In this document: positions 1 to 8,866 of the stretch, one piece after another | Layout of the letters: each line of letters starts with the position of its first letter | Position numbering within the stretch: the stretch's first letter is position 1 | From: Planctomycetota bacterium | Lineage (GTDB): Bacteria; Planctomycetota; UBA1135; GCA-002686595 | Direction: 5' to 3' | NCBI GenBank assembly: GCA_012959785.1 | Contig: DUCM01000015.1 | Coordinates: 43,536 to 107,535, forward strand | DNA length: 64,000 nt | Notes under the pieces: generated by a model | What the model was told of the DNA's origin: nothing | Database searches by the model: none | Seen by the model: only the letters and a program-made list of their open reading frames with translations | Made by a program: the position numbers and the translations under genes

Positions 1-1
1 C

Positions 2-166
2 TTCACCGTGGGCGGTCTGCTTGCCGGGCTCTACTACGACTCCAGCGGAGATGTGGATACGACCCTCTGGGGCACCTCCATCGCTGTGGCGATCCTGGGG
101 CTGCTTTGGCGTGTTCTGGCCCGCCGCATCGATTTCGATCGGTGCAAGCCGGCGAGGCCGGAGTGA
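2..166 (+). CDS. C-terminal fragment of a putative membrane protein
   Basis: An open frame enters from the left edge and ends at TGA 164-166, giving 54 visible residues. The visible part has a hydrophobic stretch (IAVAILGLLWRVLA) followed by a basic, polar tail, which looks like a last membrane helix with a short cytoplasmic end. No family can be named from so little. Its stop codon abuts the stop codon of the convergent gene on the minus strand (TGATCA at 164-169), so the two genes share no intergenic space. The frame has no start in the window and is 5' partial. Confidence 0.55.
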   Translation, partial: FTVGGLLAGLYYDSSGDVDTTLWGTSIAVAILGLLWRVLARRIDFDRCKPARPE

Positions 167-991
167 TCAGCCGCAGAAGGTGACGCTCAAGCCGTCGGAG
201 AGGTTGAAGCCACTTCCGCCGGCGGCGGGATCGCGGTACCAGAATTGGAAGTTCCAGGTGTCGCCAGCCTGGATCAGTCCCGGCCCGCTATTCGCCGGAG
301 CGGCATTCAGATCCAAAACGCGCTGCCCGTTGCCCGCAGCATCGGAGACCACCGGCGGACCCAGGCGAAAGACCCCCAAGCCGCCAGCGCCAACACATCG
401 AAAACCGTCACCGAAGGGCGCCTGGATCTGGCCTGGGCCGTAGAAGAAGAGCCCTGGTTGAATAGCGGAAGCAGCACTCACCGACAGGCTCAGGTTGTTG
501 GAGGCTACGCTGGCCGTTCCGCCAAAACCCATCAAGGCGCCGGCACCCAAGGAGTTGGGCGAAGTGCTGCAATAGTTGACCGGCTGCGGACAGCCGGCCT
601 GGATTGTGAGGTTGGCGTTGCTGATGTCCAGGTAGTCGGTGCCTGCATTGTCCATGCGTACGCGCACGCGTACCTGACTGGAAGGCGCATTGGGAACGGT
701 CCAGTCGTACTGGTGCATTGAATTCACCGTGGTCGAACCCGGCGCCAGATCCATGGCGATGGGAATCCAGGGCCCCGCGGGCCCGCTGGTGGAGTACCAC
801 AGGTCCCAGTTCAGTTGGCCGTGAGCGATCTGGACGTGCCATTGCACGGTCACGACCTGACCGGCGTTGAGGGTCTCGCCGCCATTGGGTGCGTCCAGGG
901 TGACATGGGCCTCTGCTGCGGAGACCAGGGCCAAGAGGGCCAAGAGAGCAGGAGCGCAGGAACTCTGGGCGCGAGCAAATAGGTTCTGCAT
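167..991 (-). CDS. Secreted protein with Kre9/Knh1-like N-terminal domain and FGDG-type C-terminal domain
   Basis: A 274-residue secreted protein of unknown function. I chose the ATG at 991 because it gives a clean signal peptide (MQNLFARAQ then a Leu/Ala core ending near SAAEA); the longer frame to 1150 adds Pro/Arg-rich sequence without a leader. Residues about 30-115 (LDAPNGGETLNAGQVVTVQW) resemble the Kre9/Knh1, Ser-Thr-rich extracellular domain family. The last 140 residues form the C-terminal domain also found at 1259-3277, 9797-11647 and 61376-63274, here in a variant that starts NYCSTSPNS and keeps FGDGFRC, FQFWYRDP and GFNL. Role is unknown; cell-surface location is inferred. Confidence 0.8.
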   Translation of the reverse strand: MQNLFARAQSSCAPALLALLALVSAAEAHVTLDAPNGGETLNAGQVVTVQWHVQIAHGQLNWDLWYSTSGPAGPWIPIAMDLAPGSTTVNSMHQYDWTVPNAPSSQVRVRVRMDNAGTDYLDISNANLTIQAGCPQPVNYCSTSPNSLGAGALMGFGGTASVASNNLSLSVSAASAIQPGLFFYGPGQIQAPFGDGFRCVGAGGLGVFRLGPPVVSDAAGNGQRVLDLNAAPANSGPGLIQAGDTWNFQFWYRDPAAGGSGFNLSDGLSVTFCG

Positions 992-1258
992 GGAAAGGGG
1001 GGTGGTGGCCAGTGGGAAAGGGCGTTGGACCCTGTCCATTGTCCAGCATGGAGGGGTATTGGGGGGTAGTCTTGGGAAGTATTCCCCCAATTCGGGCGCA
1101 CCAATGCCCCCCACTCTGCGTCCGAAAGGCCCTGGTCCCGTCCTCACCACCCGGCGTCACGCTCCGCTATTACTGGACCTCACCCAGGAAGACCCCACCG
1201 AAGAAGCCCCTGCCCAGGGACATCCCCAGCTCCTCTGCTCCCCGGAGAACCAACAACC

Positions 1259-3277
1259 ATGAGAATCCGATCTCTCCTGTGCGCCAGCATCACGCTGGCA
1301 GCTGCCACGACCCTCACAGCCCAGACAACGACCTCCACTCGGTCTTCTCAAGGCCAGGGCATCGCGCCCCCCTCCCAGGGCATCTTGGCACCCAGCCAGC
1401 GCTGCGGCACCCCGGCCCATGATCCGCGGCGCTTTTCGACCATGGTCGTGGCTCCTTCCGACTGCGCCTACGGCTCGACCTCGCCCAACCCGGCCTACAA
1501 CCCCACCACGACCCTGACGATCCCAGTCGTGGTGCATGTGATCCAGAACAGCAGTGGCACGGGATTCATCAGCGCGGCCTTGGTGCAGAGCCAGATCGAC
1601 ATTTTGAATGAGGACTTCCTGGCCATGGCCGGAACCCTGGGTGCCCCGGGCACCAACTCGGAGATTCAATTTGAACTGGCCAGCACGGATCCGGCGGGCA
1701 ACCCCACTTCTGGCATCACCTACACGACCAACACGAGTTGGTACAACGACAGTGGCTCCTATTGGAACTCGCTCTCGTGGGACACGAACAACTACCTCAA
1801 CATCTACACCAACAGCGCGGGTGGCTTCCTCGGTTATGTGCCGGACATCCCCCAGGGAGGAATCGTCGGCTCGGCCTCTGACCGCGTGGTCGTCTACTGG
1901 GCCTCCTTCGGACGCAACGGTCCCATCGGCCCGCCGTACAACAAGGGCCGCACCACAACCCACGAAGTTGGCCATTACCTCGGTCTGTACCACACCTTCG
2001 ACGGCGGTTGCGGAGCGGGCAGCTGCTACACGAGCGGTGATCGTATCTGCGACACCAATCCCGAGTCCTCATCGACCCTCGGCTGCCCGGGCAGCAAGTC
2101 CAGTTGCGGTAGCGCCGATCCCTTCCACAATTACATGGACTACACCGACGACATCTGCATGTGGGAGTTCTCGCCGGAGCAGGCCAACCGCATGCGCTGC
2201 ACTCTGGAAAACTGGCGCCCCGCCCTGGCGAACACGGGCGGACCGCCGCCCACGGGCAGCGCGGTTTCACTGAACATCGACATAGGCAGCAACACCACCT
2301 TCCCCGTGCCCGGCAGCGGATACGGAGCTGCGGCATCGCAGGCGGGCACCTGGAACGGTGTTGCGGGCAATGCCGTGGGCCAAGCCCTGTTGGCCACCGA
2401 TGGCAGCGCCAGTGGCGTCACCATCGGTGTCAGTGGCGGCAACGGTAGTTTTGAGTTCAACAACGCATCGACTACAGGCAATGTCGAACGCATCCTCGAC
2501 GACATCCAGGACGCAGGTGCTTCGACCTGGACCCTCAATGGCCTGGCCAGCGGAACCTACACAGTCTATCTCTACTCGTGGGCGCCCGATGACCCCACGG
2601 GCTTCACCAGCGGGCTGAACGTGGTGGGCGGAAGCGCCGGGCTGCAGATTTGTGGTGGCGCCGGCTGGACCGGAGGCTTCGTGAACGGCAGCCATTTCGT
2701 GACGGACACGGTCTCCGTCACGGGCGGCACAATCACTATTCAGGTTTCCCAGATCGCCGGTGCACCGAGCAGCTTGAACGCCATCCAGATCGTGGCCCTT
2801 GGCGGTAGCAGCGGGCCGGGTACGGCCTTCTGCTTCGGCGATGGCGGCGGCACGGCCTGCCCCTGTGGCAACTCGGCTGGAGCAGCCGAAGGCTGCGGCA
2901 ACAGCAACGGCCCCGGTGCCGAGATGACAGGTAGCGGTTCCAATTCGGCCAGCACGGGAAACCTGGTGCTCTCCACCACGGGCCTGATCGCGGGTCAGCC
3001 TGGGCTCTACTTCCAGGGCAACAACGCGGTGGGCGGCGGCAACGGCGTGATCTTTGGCGACGGCTTGCGCTGCGCCGGGGGCTCGACGGTGCGCTTGCAA
3101 GTCGTGACAGCGAATGGCGCGGGCGCTTCGAGCACCTCGCTCAACATCGCGGCCGCGGGCGGCGCGGCGGCGGGCCAAACCCGGCGCTACCAGCTCTGGT
3201 ACCGCGACCCCACGGCTGGCCCGTGCCTCAGCGGCTTCAACCTCTCAGGCGGCTACGAAGTCGTCTGGACGCCCTGA
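1259..3277 (+). CDS. Secreted pappalysin-like (M43) zinc metalloprotease with FGDG-type C-terminal domain
   Basis: A 672-residue exported metallopeptidase. It opens with a signal peptide (MRIRSLLCAS, Ala/Thr core). The catalytic zinc site HEVGHYLGLYH lies at about residues 235-245 and matches HExxHxxGxxH of metzincins. A Cys-rich segment and a Met-turn (NYMDY, about residue 291) follow, as in the pappalysin/cytophagalysin family M43. Residues about 335-515 form a Gly/Thr-rich beta domain I cannot name. From about residue 520 (FCFGDGGG, CPCGNS) comes the shared C-terminal domain with FGDGLRCAGG and YQLWYRDP. Extracellular protein degradation is the likely role. A strong terminator follows at 3305-3347. 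Confidence 0.9.
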   Translation: MRIRSLLCASITLAAATTLTAQTTTSTRSSQGQGIAPPSQGILAPSQRCGTPAHDPRRFSTMVVAPSDCAYGSTSPNPAYNPTTTLTIPVVVHVIQNSSGTGFISAALVQSQIDILNEDFLAMAGTLGAPGTNSEIQFELASTDPAGNPTSGITYTTNTSWYNDSGSYWNSLSWDTNNYLNIYTNSAGGFLGYVPDIPQGGIVGSASDRVVVYWASFGRNGPIGPPYNKGRTTTHEVGHYLGLYHTFDGGCGAGSCYTSGDRICDTNPESSSTLGCPGSKSSCGSADPFHNYMDYTDDICMWEFSPEQANRMRCTLENWRPALANTGGPPPTGSAVSLNIDIGSNTTFPVPGSGYGAAASQAGTWNGVAGNAVGQALLATDGSASGVTIGVSGGNGSFEFNNASTTGNVERILDDIQDAGASTWTLNGLASGTYTVYLYSWAPDDPTGFTSGLNVVGGSAGLQICGGAGWTGGFVNGSHFVTDTVSVTGGTITIQVSQIAGAPSSLNAIQIVALGGSSGPGTAFCFGDGGGTACPCGNSAGAAEGCGNSNGPGAEMTGSGSNSASTGNLVLSTTGLIAGQPGLYFQGNNAVGGGNGVIFGDGLRCAGGSTVRLQVVTANGAGASSTSLNIAAAGGAAAGQTRRYQLWYRDPTAGPCLSGFNLSGGYEVVWTP

Positions 3278-3304
3278 TCCAACCAACGAATGGCTCTCCC
3301 CAGA

Positions 3305-3347
3305 GGGGCCTTGTTGTGGCGCGCGCCGCAGCAAGGCCCCGTTTTTT
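3305..3347 (+). terminator. Rho-independent terminator after the M43 protease
   Basis: A perfect 9-bp inverted repeat (GGGGCCTTG at 3305-3313, CAAGGCCCC at 3332-3340) encloses a GC-rich loop and is followed by G and six T (3342-3347). It lies 28 bp after the protease stop codon and just before the end of the convergent kinase gene. Confidence 0.85.
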
Positions 3348-3359
3348 GGGGCCTGTCGC

Positions 3360-5033
3360 CTACCTGTGCCCGCTACGCAGGATGGACCAGAGCAGCATCA
3401 AGCCGATCGAAAACGAGGTCCCAAAGCCAATCAGACCCAGGACCGGCAACCCCATCAGCATGGGGCCACTGTCAATGGTCATGGAGATCGAAGTGCCCAC
3501 GATCAAGGCCGCGGTGATCAAACCCACGGTCACGCGGTTGGCACTGCGGTCGAGTTGCTGACCGAAGTCATCCAAGCGCTTCAAGTCGAGTTCGATTCGG
3601 AGGCCACCGCGGCGAGCACGCATGACGAGCCGGCGTAGGTCGCGGGGCAGGGCGACCATCAAGCGCCGCAGGTCCTTCCAGTTGCTCTGGATGATTCGCT
3701 GGGGCGAACTCACGCGGCGGATCATGCGCCGCGCCACTGGTTCGAGGTGCTCGTCGAGGGAGAAGCTCGGGTCGAGACGCCTGCCGAGGCCCTCAAGGGT
3801 CAGAAAGACCTTGATCAGCATGGCCACATCCGCGGGCAGCACGAGGTTGTTCTCGCGCACGATGCTGGTGATGTCGCGCAGCATTCCGGCCACATCGAGG
3901 TCCTTCAGTTCGTGGCCTATGTAGCGGTCTAGGAAGGCGCTGCAGTCCTGGGCCAGGGCGTCGATGTCGATTTCGGCACCGTCCGACCATTCGAGCAGGG
4001 TGTCCACCAGCCCATCCTCATCGCGGTCGATGATGGCGGCGAGCATGAGCACAAACTGCTGGCGGCGCTCGACCGAGAGCCGCCCCACCATGCCGAAGTC
4101 GAGCAAGCCCACCTGACCTTCGGGGAGGAAGAGCACATTCCCCGGGTGCGGGTCGGCGTGATAGAAGCCATCATCGAAAACCATGCGCAGGATGGTGTCC
4201 GCGCCGATGGAGGCGATGCGTTCTGGATCGAGCCCCGGGGGGTGATTGCCACGGATCCAGGCGGCAGCGCTATGGCCGTCGAGGAATTCCTGTACGACAA
4301 GGCGTGTGCATGAAAATTCGCCGAAGACCTCGGGGATCACCAGGTCTTCAGAGTCCCTCAGGTTGCGCGCAATCTGTTCGGTATTGCGAGCTTCGACCGA
4401 GAAGTCGAGTTCGGCCTTGAGCGAGCGCGAGAACTGCCGCACGACCACCTGTGGCCTGAAGCGGCGCAGTTCGATGACTTCCTTTTCGAGGATCTCGGCC
4501 AGGCGTTCGAGCAGTCGCAGGTCGGCGCGCACCTTCTTCTCGATGCCGGGCCTGCGAATCTTGAGGATCACATCACGACCGTCTGGCAGTTGCGCCCGGT
4601 GGACCTGGCCGATGGAACCGGCGGCGAAAGGCTCGATGTCGAGATCGGAAAAGACCTCTTCGGGAGGCCGGCCGAGGTCCTGGGTCAACTGGCTGCGTAG
4701 GTCCTCGAAGGGCACGGTGCCCACGCCTGATTGCAGGTGCGAGAGCTCGTCGATGTACTCCGGCGGCAGGAGATCCCCACGACTTGCGAGGAGTTGACCG
4801 AGCTTGACAAAGGTCGGCCCGAGCTTCTCGATGGCCAGGCGCACCCTGTGCGGCGCTGGCAGTTCTTCGAGGCCACGCACCGTCTCCCAGTGCAACACGC
4901 TGCCGGCGCGGTGCAAGAAACCGAGCAGGCCCATGCGCTGCACAAGGTCCTTGAACCCGAACTCCACCAGTACCTGCGTGATTTCACGCAGGCGGCCAAA
5001 GTCCTCAGCGGCGATCAGAACATTGATAAGCAC
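3360..5033 (-). CDS. ABC1/AarF/UbiB-family atypical kinase
   Basis: A 557-residue protein of the ABC1 kinase-like family, whose members support ubiquinone or other isoprenoid-lipid metabolism through ATPase activity. Visible motifs in order: KLGQLLASRGDLLPPEY (the family KxGQ motif), AAGSIGQVHRA (Ala-rich nucleotide loop), ILKIRRPG (Lys), FYHADPHPGN (catalytic loop) and LLDFGMVG (DFG metal-binding motif). Two hydrophobic segments at the C-terminus (VTVGLITAALIVG and LPVLGLIGFGTSF) fit the membrane anchor of UbiB proteins. I chose GTG at 5033 because it yields the normal family N-terminus and length and avoids the upstream acetyltransferase gene; the frame stays open to 5534. It lies 55 bp downstream of that gene on the same strand. 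Confidence 0.88.
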   Translation of the reverse strand: MLINVLIAAEDFGRLREITQVLVEFGFKDLVQRMGLLGFLHRAGSVLHWETVRGLEELPAPHRVRLAIEKLGPTFVKLGQLLASRGDLLPPEYIDELSHLQSGVGTVPFEDLRSQLTQDLGRPPEEVFSDLDIEPFAAGSIGQVHRAQLPDGRDVILKIRRPGIEKKVRADLRLLERLAEILEKEVIELRRFRPQVVVRQFSRSLKAELDFSVEARNTEQIARNLRDSEDLVIPEVFGEFSCTRLVVQEFLDGHSAAAWIRGNHPPGLDPERIASIGADTILRMVFDDGFYHADPHPGNVLFLPEGQVGLLDFGMVGRLSVERRQQFVLMLAAIIDRDEDGLVDTLLEWSDGAEIDIDALAQDCSAFLDRYIGHELKDLDVAGMLRDITSIVRENNLVLPADVAMLIKVFLTLEGLGRRLDPSFSLDEHLEPVARRMIRRVSSPQRIIQSNWKDLRRLMVALPRDLRRLVMRARRGGLRIELDLKRLDDFGQQLDRSANRVTVGLITAALIVGTSISMTIDSGPMLMGLPVLGLIGFGTSFSIGLMLLWSILRSGHR

Positions 5034-5088
5034 AACCAGGAAGGTAGCTCGCGGGCCTCGCGAGCACCACCAGCGTCCGGGGAACGGA

Positions 5089-5727
5089 TCAAAGGCCGCT
5101 CTCTTCTTGGCCTTTGGGCAGCATGGCTCGCCCGGCCTCATCGAACGCTCGCAGGGGAGTTCGGCCCACGGGGCTGCTGCTGAGTTCGCATTTTTTGAGC
5201 TGAAACACCAACTGCGGAAGGCCGCCGGTTGTGGGGCTTGGCTCAGGCGGGGCGATTTCGTGAAACCCGAGCTTGCGCGGAATGCGGATGCTGGCGTGGT
5301 TTTCGGCTGCCACACGAATCTCGACGCGCTCGGCGCCCATGATTTCAAGGGCGACGCGAGCAGCCGCTGCCGCCGCCCTTGTAGCCAGGCCGCGGCCCGT
5401 GGCGCTCGTGCGCACCCAATAGCCAATTTCCAAAGCCCCTGGCCCCACCCGCGGGTGCAACCCCAAGGCCCCCAGGACACCGCCCTGCGGGTGAAACAAC
5501 CCATAGAAAAAATCCCGACCCTCGCGAGAGGCATCGCGCCAATCCTGGATCCGGGTCAGGCGTGCCTCAAGATCGAGGGGCTCCTCAGCCGCCCAGGGCA
5601 TCCACGGGAGGAGTTGCTCGCGACTCTCCCGCAAGGCCTCATCCAGGCCCACCACATCCCCCACACCCCACGAAGCCAGGAAGCAGCCCGTGGTTTCGAT
5701 TCTGGGTACCGGGGAAAATGCCGCCAT
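5089..5727 (-). CDS. GNAT-family N-acetyltransferase, RimJ/RimL-like
   Basis: About 212 residues. The order of elements fits RimJ/RimL-type acetyltransferases: N-terminal substrate region (REQLLPWMPWA), beta strand IGYWVRTSATGRGLATRA containing the acetyl-CoA loop (R/Q-x-x-G-x-G/A type, here ATGRGLA), and ENHASIRIPRKLGF near the C-terminus. These enzymes acetylate N-terminal amines of proteins or small molecules; the substrate is not predictable. I prefer ATG 5727; a GTG at 5766 would add 13 residues. It is upstream of and probably cotranscribed with the ABC1 kinase. Confidence 0.8.
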   Translation of the reverse strand: MAAFSPVPRIETTGCFLASWGVGDVVGLDEALRESREQLLPWMPWAAEEPLDLEARLTRIQDWRDASREGRDFFYGLFHPQGGVLGALGLHPRVGPGALEIGYWVRTSATGRGLATRAAAAAARVALEIMGAERVEIRVAAENHASIRIPRKLGFHEIAPPEPSPTTGGLPQLVFQLKKCELSSSPVGRTPLRAFDEAGRAMLPKGQEESGL

Positions 5728-6049
5728 GCTCGGCAATCCTAGCTCAGGAATCCTGAGGAGCACCACCCCCTGGGTGGGGTTGCGGGCCCCTTAGGAAATT
5801 GAAGGCTCATGACCCCTGGACAGAACCGGGCCGTGCCCTGAGAATCCAGAGTGAAGGAGTTTTGAGGAGCAGGCTGGAGATACCGACCGCCCCGGGCCTG
5901 CGCCCAATCTGTCGCCAGTATCGGCTTTCGCTGGCAATGCACCTTCGCCAGCGCCGGTTGCTCTGTGCGCCTGCTGGTTCTATTCGAAGGCAAGAGCTCA
6001 ACGCGCCCTTGGCGTTTTGCTGCAAAGGGAAGGCAAAGGAGATTTTCTT

Positions 6050-6229
6050 ATGAGGTATGAAACTCGCTGGCAAGAGGGCCCCCGGCACTCCCACCACCAT
6101 GGGCTCTTTGCGCGCCAAAATGAAGGCAGTGGGGCGCTAATGCGCGCCCTTGGTGCGAGCGACCCGAGCGGCTTCTCCGAAGGAGCTGAAACGAAGGCTT
6201 GCACTGACCCTGATTCGGGTATCTCCTAG
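6050..6229 (+). CDS. Possible small protein (59 aa) with strong ribosome binding site
   Basis: ATG at 6050 is preceded by AAAGGAG at 6035-6041, eight bases upstream, which is the best Shine-Dalgarno sequence in this part of the window. The 59-residue product is hydrophilic, His- and Gly-rich near the start (RHSHHHG), with no membrane segment or recognisable domain. The stop codon (TAG 6227-6229) falls inside the inverted repeat at 6226-6269. The only support is the ribosome binding site; it may be spurious. Confidence 0.3.
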   Translation: MRYETRWQEGPRHSHHHGLFARQNEGSGALMRALGASDPSGFSEGAETKACTDPDSGIS

Positions 6230-6269
6230 CGCTCGGCATACGAGGCGGGTCCGCCAGCCTCGTCGCTAG
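6226..6269. repeat. Imperfect inverted repeat (hairpin)
   Basis: CTAGCG at 6226-6231 pairs with CGCTAG at 6264-6269, and CGAGGC at 6241-6246 pairs with GCCTCG at 6257-6262 across a 10-base loop; the left arm has a 9-base internal bulge. There is no T-run, so it is not a classical terminator. It sits directly after the small frame and about 75 bp before the AAA+ gene, so it could be a terminator-like or regulatory structure. Confidence 0.45.
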
Positions 6270-6343
6270 ATGTTCAAAGTTTTGGCTCCTCATATCTCCC
6301 GATTGCCGCGATCCCGCGCCGCAACCCTTCGGACTCCTCAGCT

Positions 6344-8098
6344 ATGACCTTCGAGATCTCTCCCGGTAGCGCCATCGGTTGCCGCACGAACGCCCACCGC
6401 CACGGTTGGGACGGTTCCATTTGCGAAAGCGCTTGTGATTGGGCTTGTGGCATCGAACCCGATTTCCGCGCGAAGTACTGCGCCAAGGAGATTGCGCGCT
6501 GTTTCCATCTGCACCTGTTCGATGACGACGGACCGCACCTCGTCATCCCCGACAGCGGCGTGGGTTGGGCCCTGCGCGAAGACGCCACGGTCTTCGACGA
6601 CCAGATTCTGTTGATCTGGGCACCGCAAGCCGATGAGCCCGAAGGAGTCTCGTCGGACAAGCCTTCCAATTCATTCATGGCGGGAGCCTACCGGGTGCAA
6701 AGCGTCGAGCGCAGCGAGCAACGCAACCATGTGGAGTGGAAGATTCACCCTCACGACGATGGCTGGACTTTTATCGGCTGCCTGGATGTGCCCGCGCCGC
6801 GCTTCAGCCACCTCGGTGGCCCCTACATCAAGCAAGTCGAGCGCTCGGCTCTCGCGCCCCTGTTCGAATCGGCGCGCAAGGCCGGAGAAGTGGTGGACGA
6901 TGTCTGGAGCGAAGAAGAACGCGACCGCCTGGTCCACTTTTCGGAGAACCTCGAGGAGTGGCTCGACATCGCCGAGAAGCGCGCCGCACACTTTGCGATT
7001 CCCATGCCCATGCCGCGCAGCACCAAGGCAGCCGAAAAGCCCGCCAGCGCACCCACCGCGCTGCAAACGCGAGTCATCCCCACGCCGCCCAAGAAGCCGC
7101 GGCCCACGCCCCCGGCACACTTTCCGCTGCTTGCCGCCGACAAGGCCGAGACCATCGAGAGCATCTATGGCAGCGAGACTCTGGCATCCCTGCGCGCCGC
7201 TTCCCTGACCCGGCCGCTCGTGATCCTGCGCGGAGCCCCTGGAGTGGGCAAGAGCCACCTCGCCCTCGACTTGATCGATGACCCCAAACGCGAGCGCACC
7301 TTGGTGGTGCCGGTTTCCGCTTCATGGCGTGGGCGCAACGACCTGCTCGGCTATCTCAATCGGGGCCGCAATCAATTCGAACCGAGCTTCTTCATCAATT
7401 TCCTGCGCGCCGCCCAGCACGCCTGGGAGATCGGTGACTATGCCTCCCGCATCGTCGTGTTCGAAAACTTCGATCTGAACCCGCCGGAGATCTGGCTCTC
7501 GGAAATCCTGCTGCGGGCTTCCTACCCCGTGGATTGCACCGCGGACCGCACCTTCACCCTGCCCGGCGATTCCGTCCGCGGCTGGGATGGCGCAGCCCAG
7601 ACCAGCGTTTTCCTGTCGCCCGCTGTGCGCTTCGTGGCCACCATTGACGATCCCGTGCGCAGCGACGCTCTCTCTGGACGCCTCCTGGACAAGGCCGCCG
7701 TGGTGCGACTCGATATCCAGCCCGGGGCTGCCCTGTCCCTCCGAGGTGTTTCGATCGACAAGAAGATGACCCAGGCCATCGAGGCCCTGGACAAATGCAC
7801 GAGACCCCTCTCGGCAGCCTTCACCTTCAGCGCCGCCGGATCGCTCAAGGTCTGCTTGGAGAACCTGGACGACCTGGGCGTGGATGGTTGGGGCGCGATC
7901 GATCTGGTGCTGCGCCAGGAATTGATCAGCAAGCTGGAACTCCACGCGCCCGCTGGAATCGAGGCCGAGGCGCACAAGGAATTGGCCGCCTGGACCCGCA
8001 AGTACGGGAAAAAGCTCGCCCAATGCGGGCAGCTGCTGGAGAGTTGGGGCGCAACCGTGGTCCCTTCCGTGACCACCAAGGCTGCCGTCAAGGCGTAG
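6344..8098 (+). CDS. McrB-like AAA+ ATPase with Cys/His-rich N-terminal domain
   Basis: A 584-residue ATPase. The N-terminus carries a dense Cys/His pattern (CRTNAHRHGWDGSIC, then further Cys residues, residues about 13-35) that could bind metal. A variable domain and a Pro/Lys-rich linker (residues about 215-265) follow. The C-terminal half is AAA+: Walker A GAPGVGKS at about 297-304, a Walker B-like strand RIVVFENFDLNPPE at about 369-382, a sensor-like FVATIDDP at about 429-436, and SGRLLDKAAVV with an arginine after it. This order recalls McrB GTPases and similar restriction or defence ATPases. I see no nuclease domain and no McrC-like neighbour. Function is open; DNA- or RNA-directed defence is one inference. 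Confidence 0.7.
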   Translation: MTFEISPGSAIGCRTNAHRHGWDGSICESACDWACGIEPDFRAKYCAKEIARCFHLHLFDDDGPHLVIPDSGVGWALREDATVFDDQILLIWAPQADEPEGVSSDKPSNSFMAGAYRVQSVERSEQRNHVEWKIHPHDDGWTFIGCLDVPAPRFSHLGGPYIKQVERSALAPLFESARKAGEVVDDVWSEEERDRLVHFSENLEEWLDIAEKRAAHFAIPMPMPRSTKAAEKPASAPTALQTRVIPTPPKKPRPTPPAHFPLLAADKAETIESIYGSETLASLRAASLTRPLVILRGAPGVGKSHLALDLIDDPKRERTLVVPVSASWRGRNDLLGYLNRGRNQFEPSFFINFLRAAQHAWEIGDYASRIVVFENFDLNPPEIWLSEILLRASYPVDCTADRTFTLPGDSVRGWDGAAQTSVFLSPAVRFVATIDDPVRSDALSGRLLDKAAVVRLDIQPGAALSLRGVSIDKKMTQAIEALDKCTRPLSAAFTFSAAGSLKVCLENLDDLGVDGWGAIDLVLRQELISKLELHAPAGIEAEAHKELAAWTRKYGKKLAQCGQLLESWGATVVPSVTTKAAVKA

Positions 8099-8211
8099 TC
8101 CAGATGTGAGGGCGACGCAAAGCCCCGCCCCCCTGTGTCGGATAGTTCCGCCGCACGAATCGGCGCTTTTCGGGCGGGTCTCCTGCACGGCGAGCCCTAT
8201 GCTCTGCCCCC

Positions 8212-8844
8212 ATGAGCCAATCTGCTGTCATCACGCAGTGTCCCGAGTGCGGGGCCAAAATTCCCAAGGCGGGGATGAGCATCTGCCCGTACTGCGTGGC
8301 GCCTCTGAAGGCCAGCCCAGGCAAGGACATCGATCGCGAGCCCATCATTGCGCGCCTCGTGACCATGGAAGAGAAGGACGCCTATCCAGGCGCCCTGGCA
8401 AGCACGCCGCCCTGGAGTCCTGAATACCAACGCGGCCGCAACCGGCAGATGCAAGGAGGGCTGCTCTTCGTGATCGGAGCCCTCTTGGCAGCTGTGCAGA
8501 ACTATGCCTTGGCCTCGCCCCTGGGAGCTTTGGGCCTGGTGGGTACTGGGCTTGTGGTGCTCGGCCTTTGGATGGTGCTGCGCGGGCGACTGGCCTGCGG
8601 AAAACTCGACAAGGTCGAGATCGTCACGCGCCCGGCCTATGTCATCGAGCGCAGCAGCATCACCGACTTCGACGGCAAGGGTACGGTGCGCTACTTCTTC
8701 GACTTGCAATTTAGCGACGGGGCGGACGGCATCTTCTTCTACACCGGCCGCGGTGTATCAGAAGAGCTCTACGCCAATGGCATGACCGGCCTGGCTTTTA
8801 CTCGCGGCCCCGAGCTGCTGGGTATCAACCGCGTGCGCGTCTGA
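8212..8844 (+). CDS. Zinc-ribbon membrane protein of unknown function
   Basis: A 210-residue protein with an N-terminal zinc ribbon (CPECG at about residues 10-14, CPYC at about 25-28), then a polar stretch and two adjacent membrane helices (GLLFVIGALLAAVQ and LGALGLVGTGLVVLGLWMVL, about residues 83-123). The C-terminal 85 residues are a predicted beta-rich soluble domain. Double zinc-ribbon plus membrane anchor proteins are common and mostly uncharacterised; I assign no activity. It lies 113 bp after the AAA+ gene and 22 bp before the uracil-DNA glycosylase gene on the same strand. Confidence 0.7.
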   Translation: MSQSAVITQCPECGAKIPKAGMSICPYCVAPLKASPGKDIDREPIIARLVTMEEKDAYPGALASTPPWSPEYQRGRNRQMQGGLLFVIGALLAAVQNYALASPLGALGLVGTGLVVLGLWMVLRGRLACGKLDKVEIVTRPAYVIERSSITDFDGKGTVRYFFDLQFSDGADGIFFYTGRGVSEELYANGMTGLAFTRGPELLGINRVRV

Positions 8845-8866
8845 GATCAAGCCTCTTGGGGTTAGC

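Larger units (their letters stand above)
5728..6343. other. Intergenic region of about 600 bp with one possible small gene and an inverted repeat
   Basis: The stretch separates the divergent acetyltransferase and AAA+ ATPase genes. Six-frame reading gives no convincing conserved protein of normal size. I see a 59-codon frame with a good ribosome binding site (6050-6229) and an imperfect inverted repeat at 6226-6269, both listed separately. No tRNA or known RNA fold was recognised. Confidence 0.6.

Noticed and set aside
2267..3178. 303-codon minus-strand frame inside the M43 protease gene
   Set aside because: Antisense shadow of a clearly coding region; its composition is Ala/Arg/Val repeats typical of GC-rich reverse frames.
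5034..5534. N-terminal extension of the ABC1 kinase
   Set aside because: It overlaps the acetyltransferase gene in another frame and has Ala/Trp/Arg-rich sequence unlike any UbiB N-terminus.
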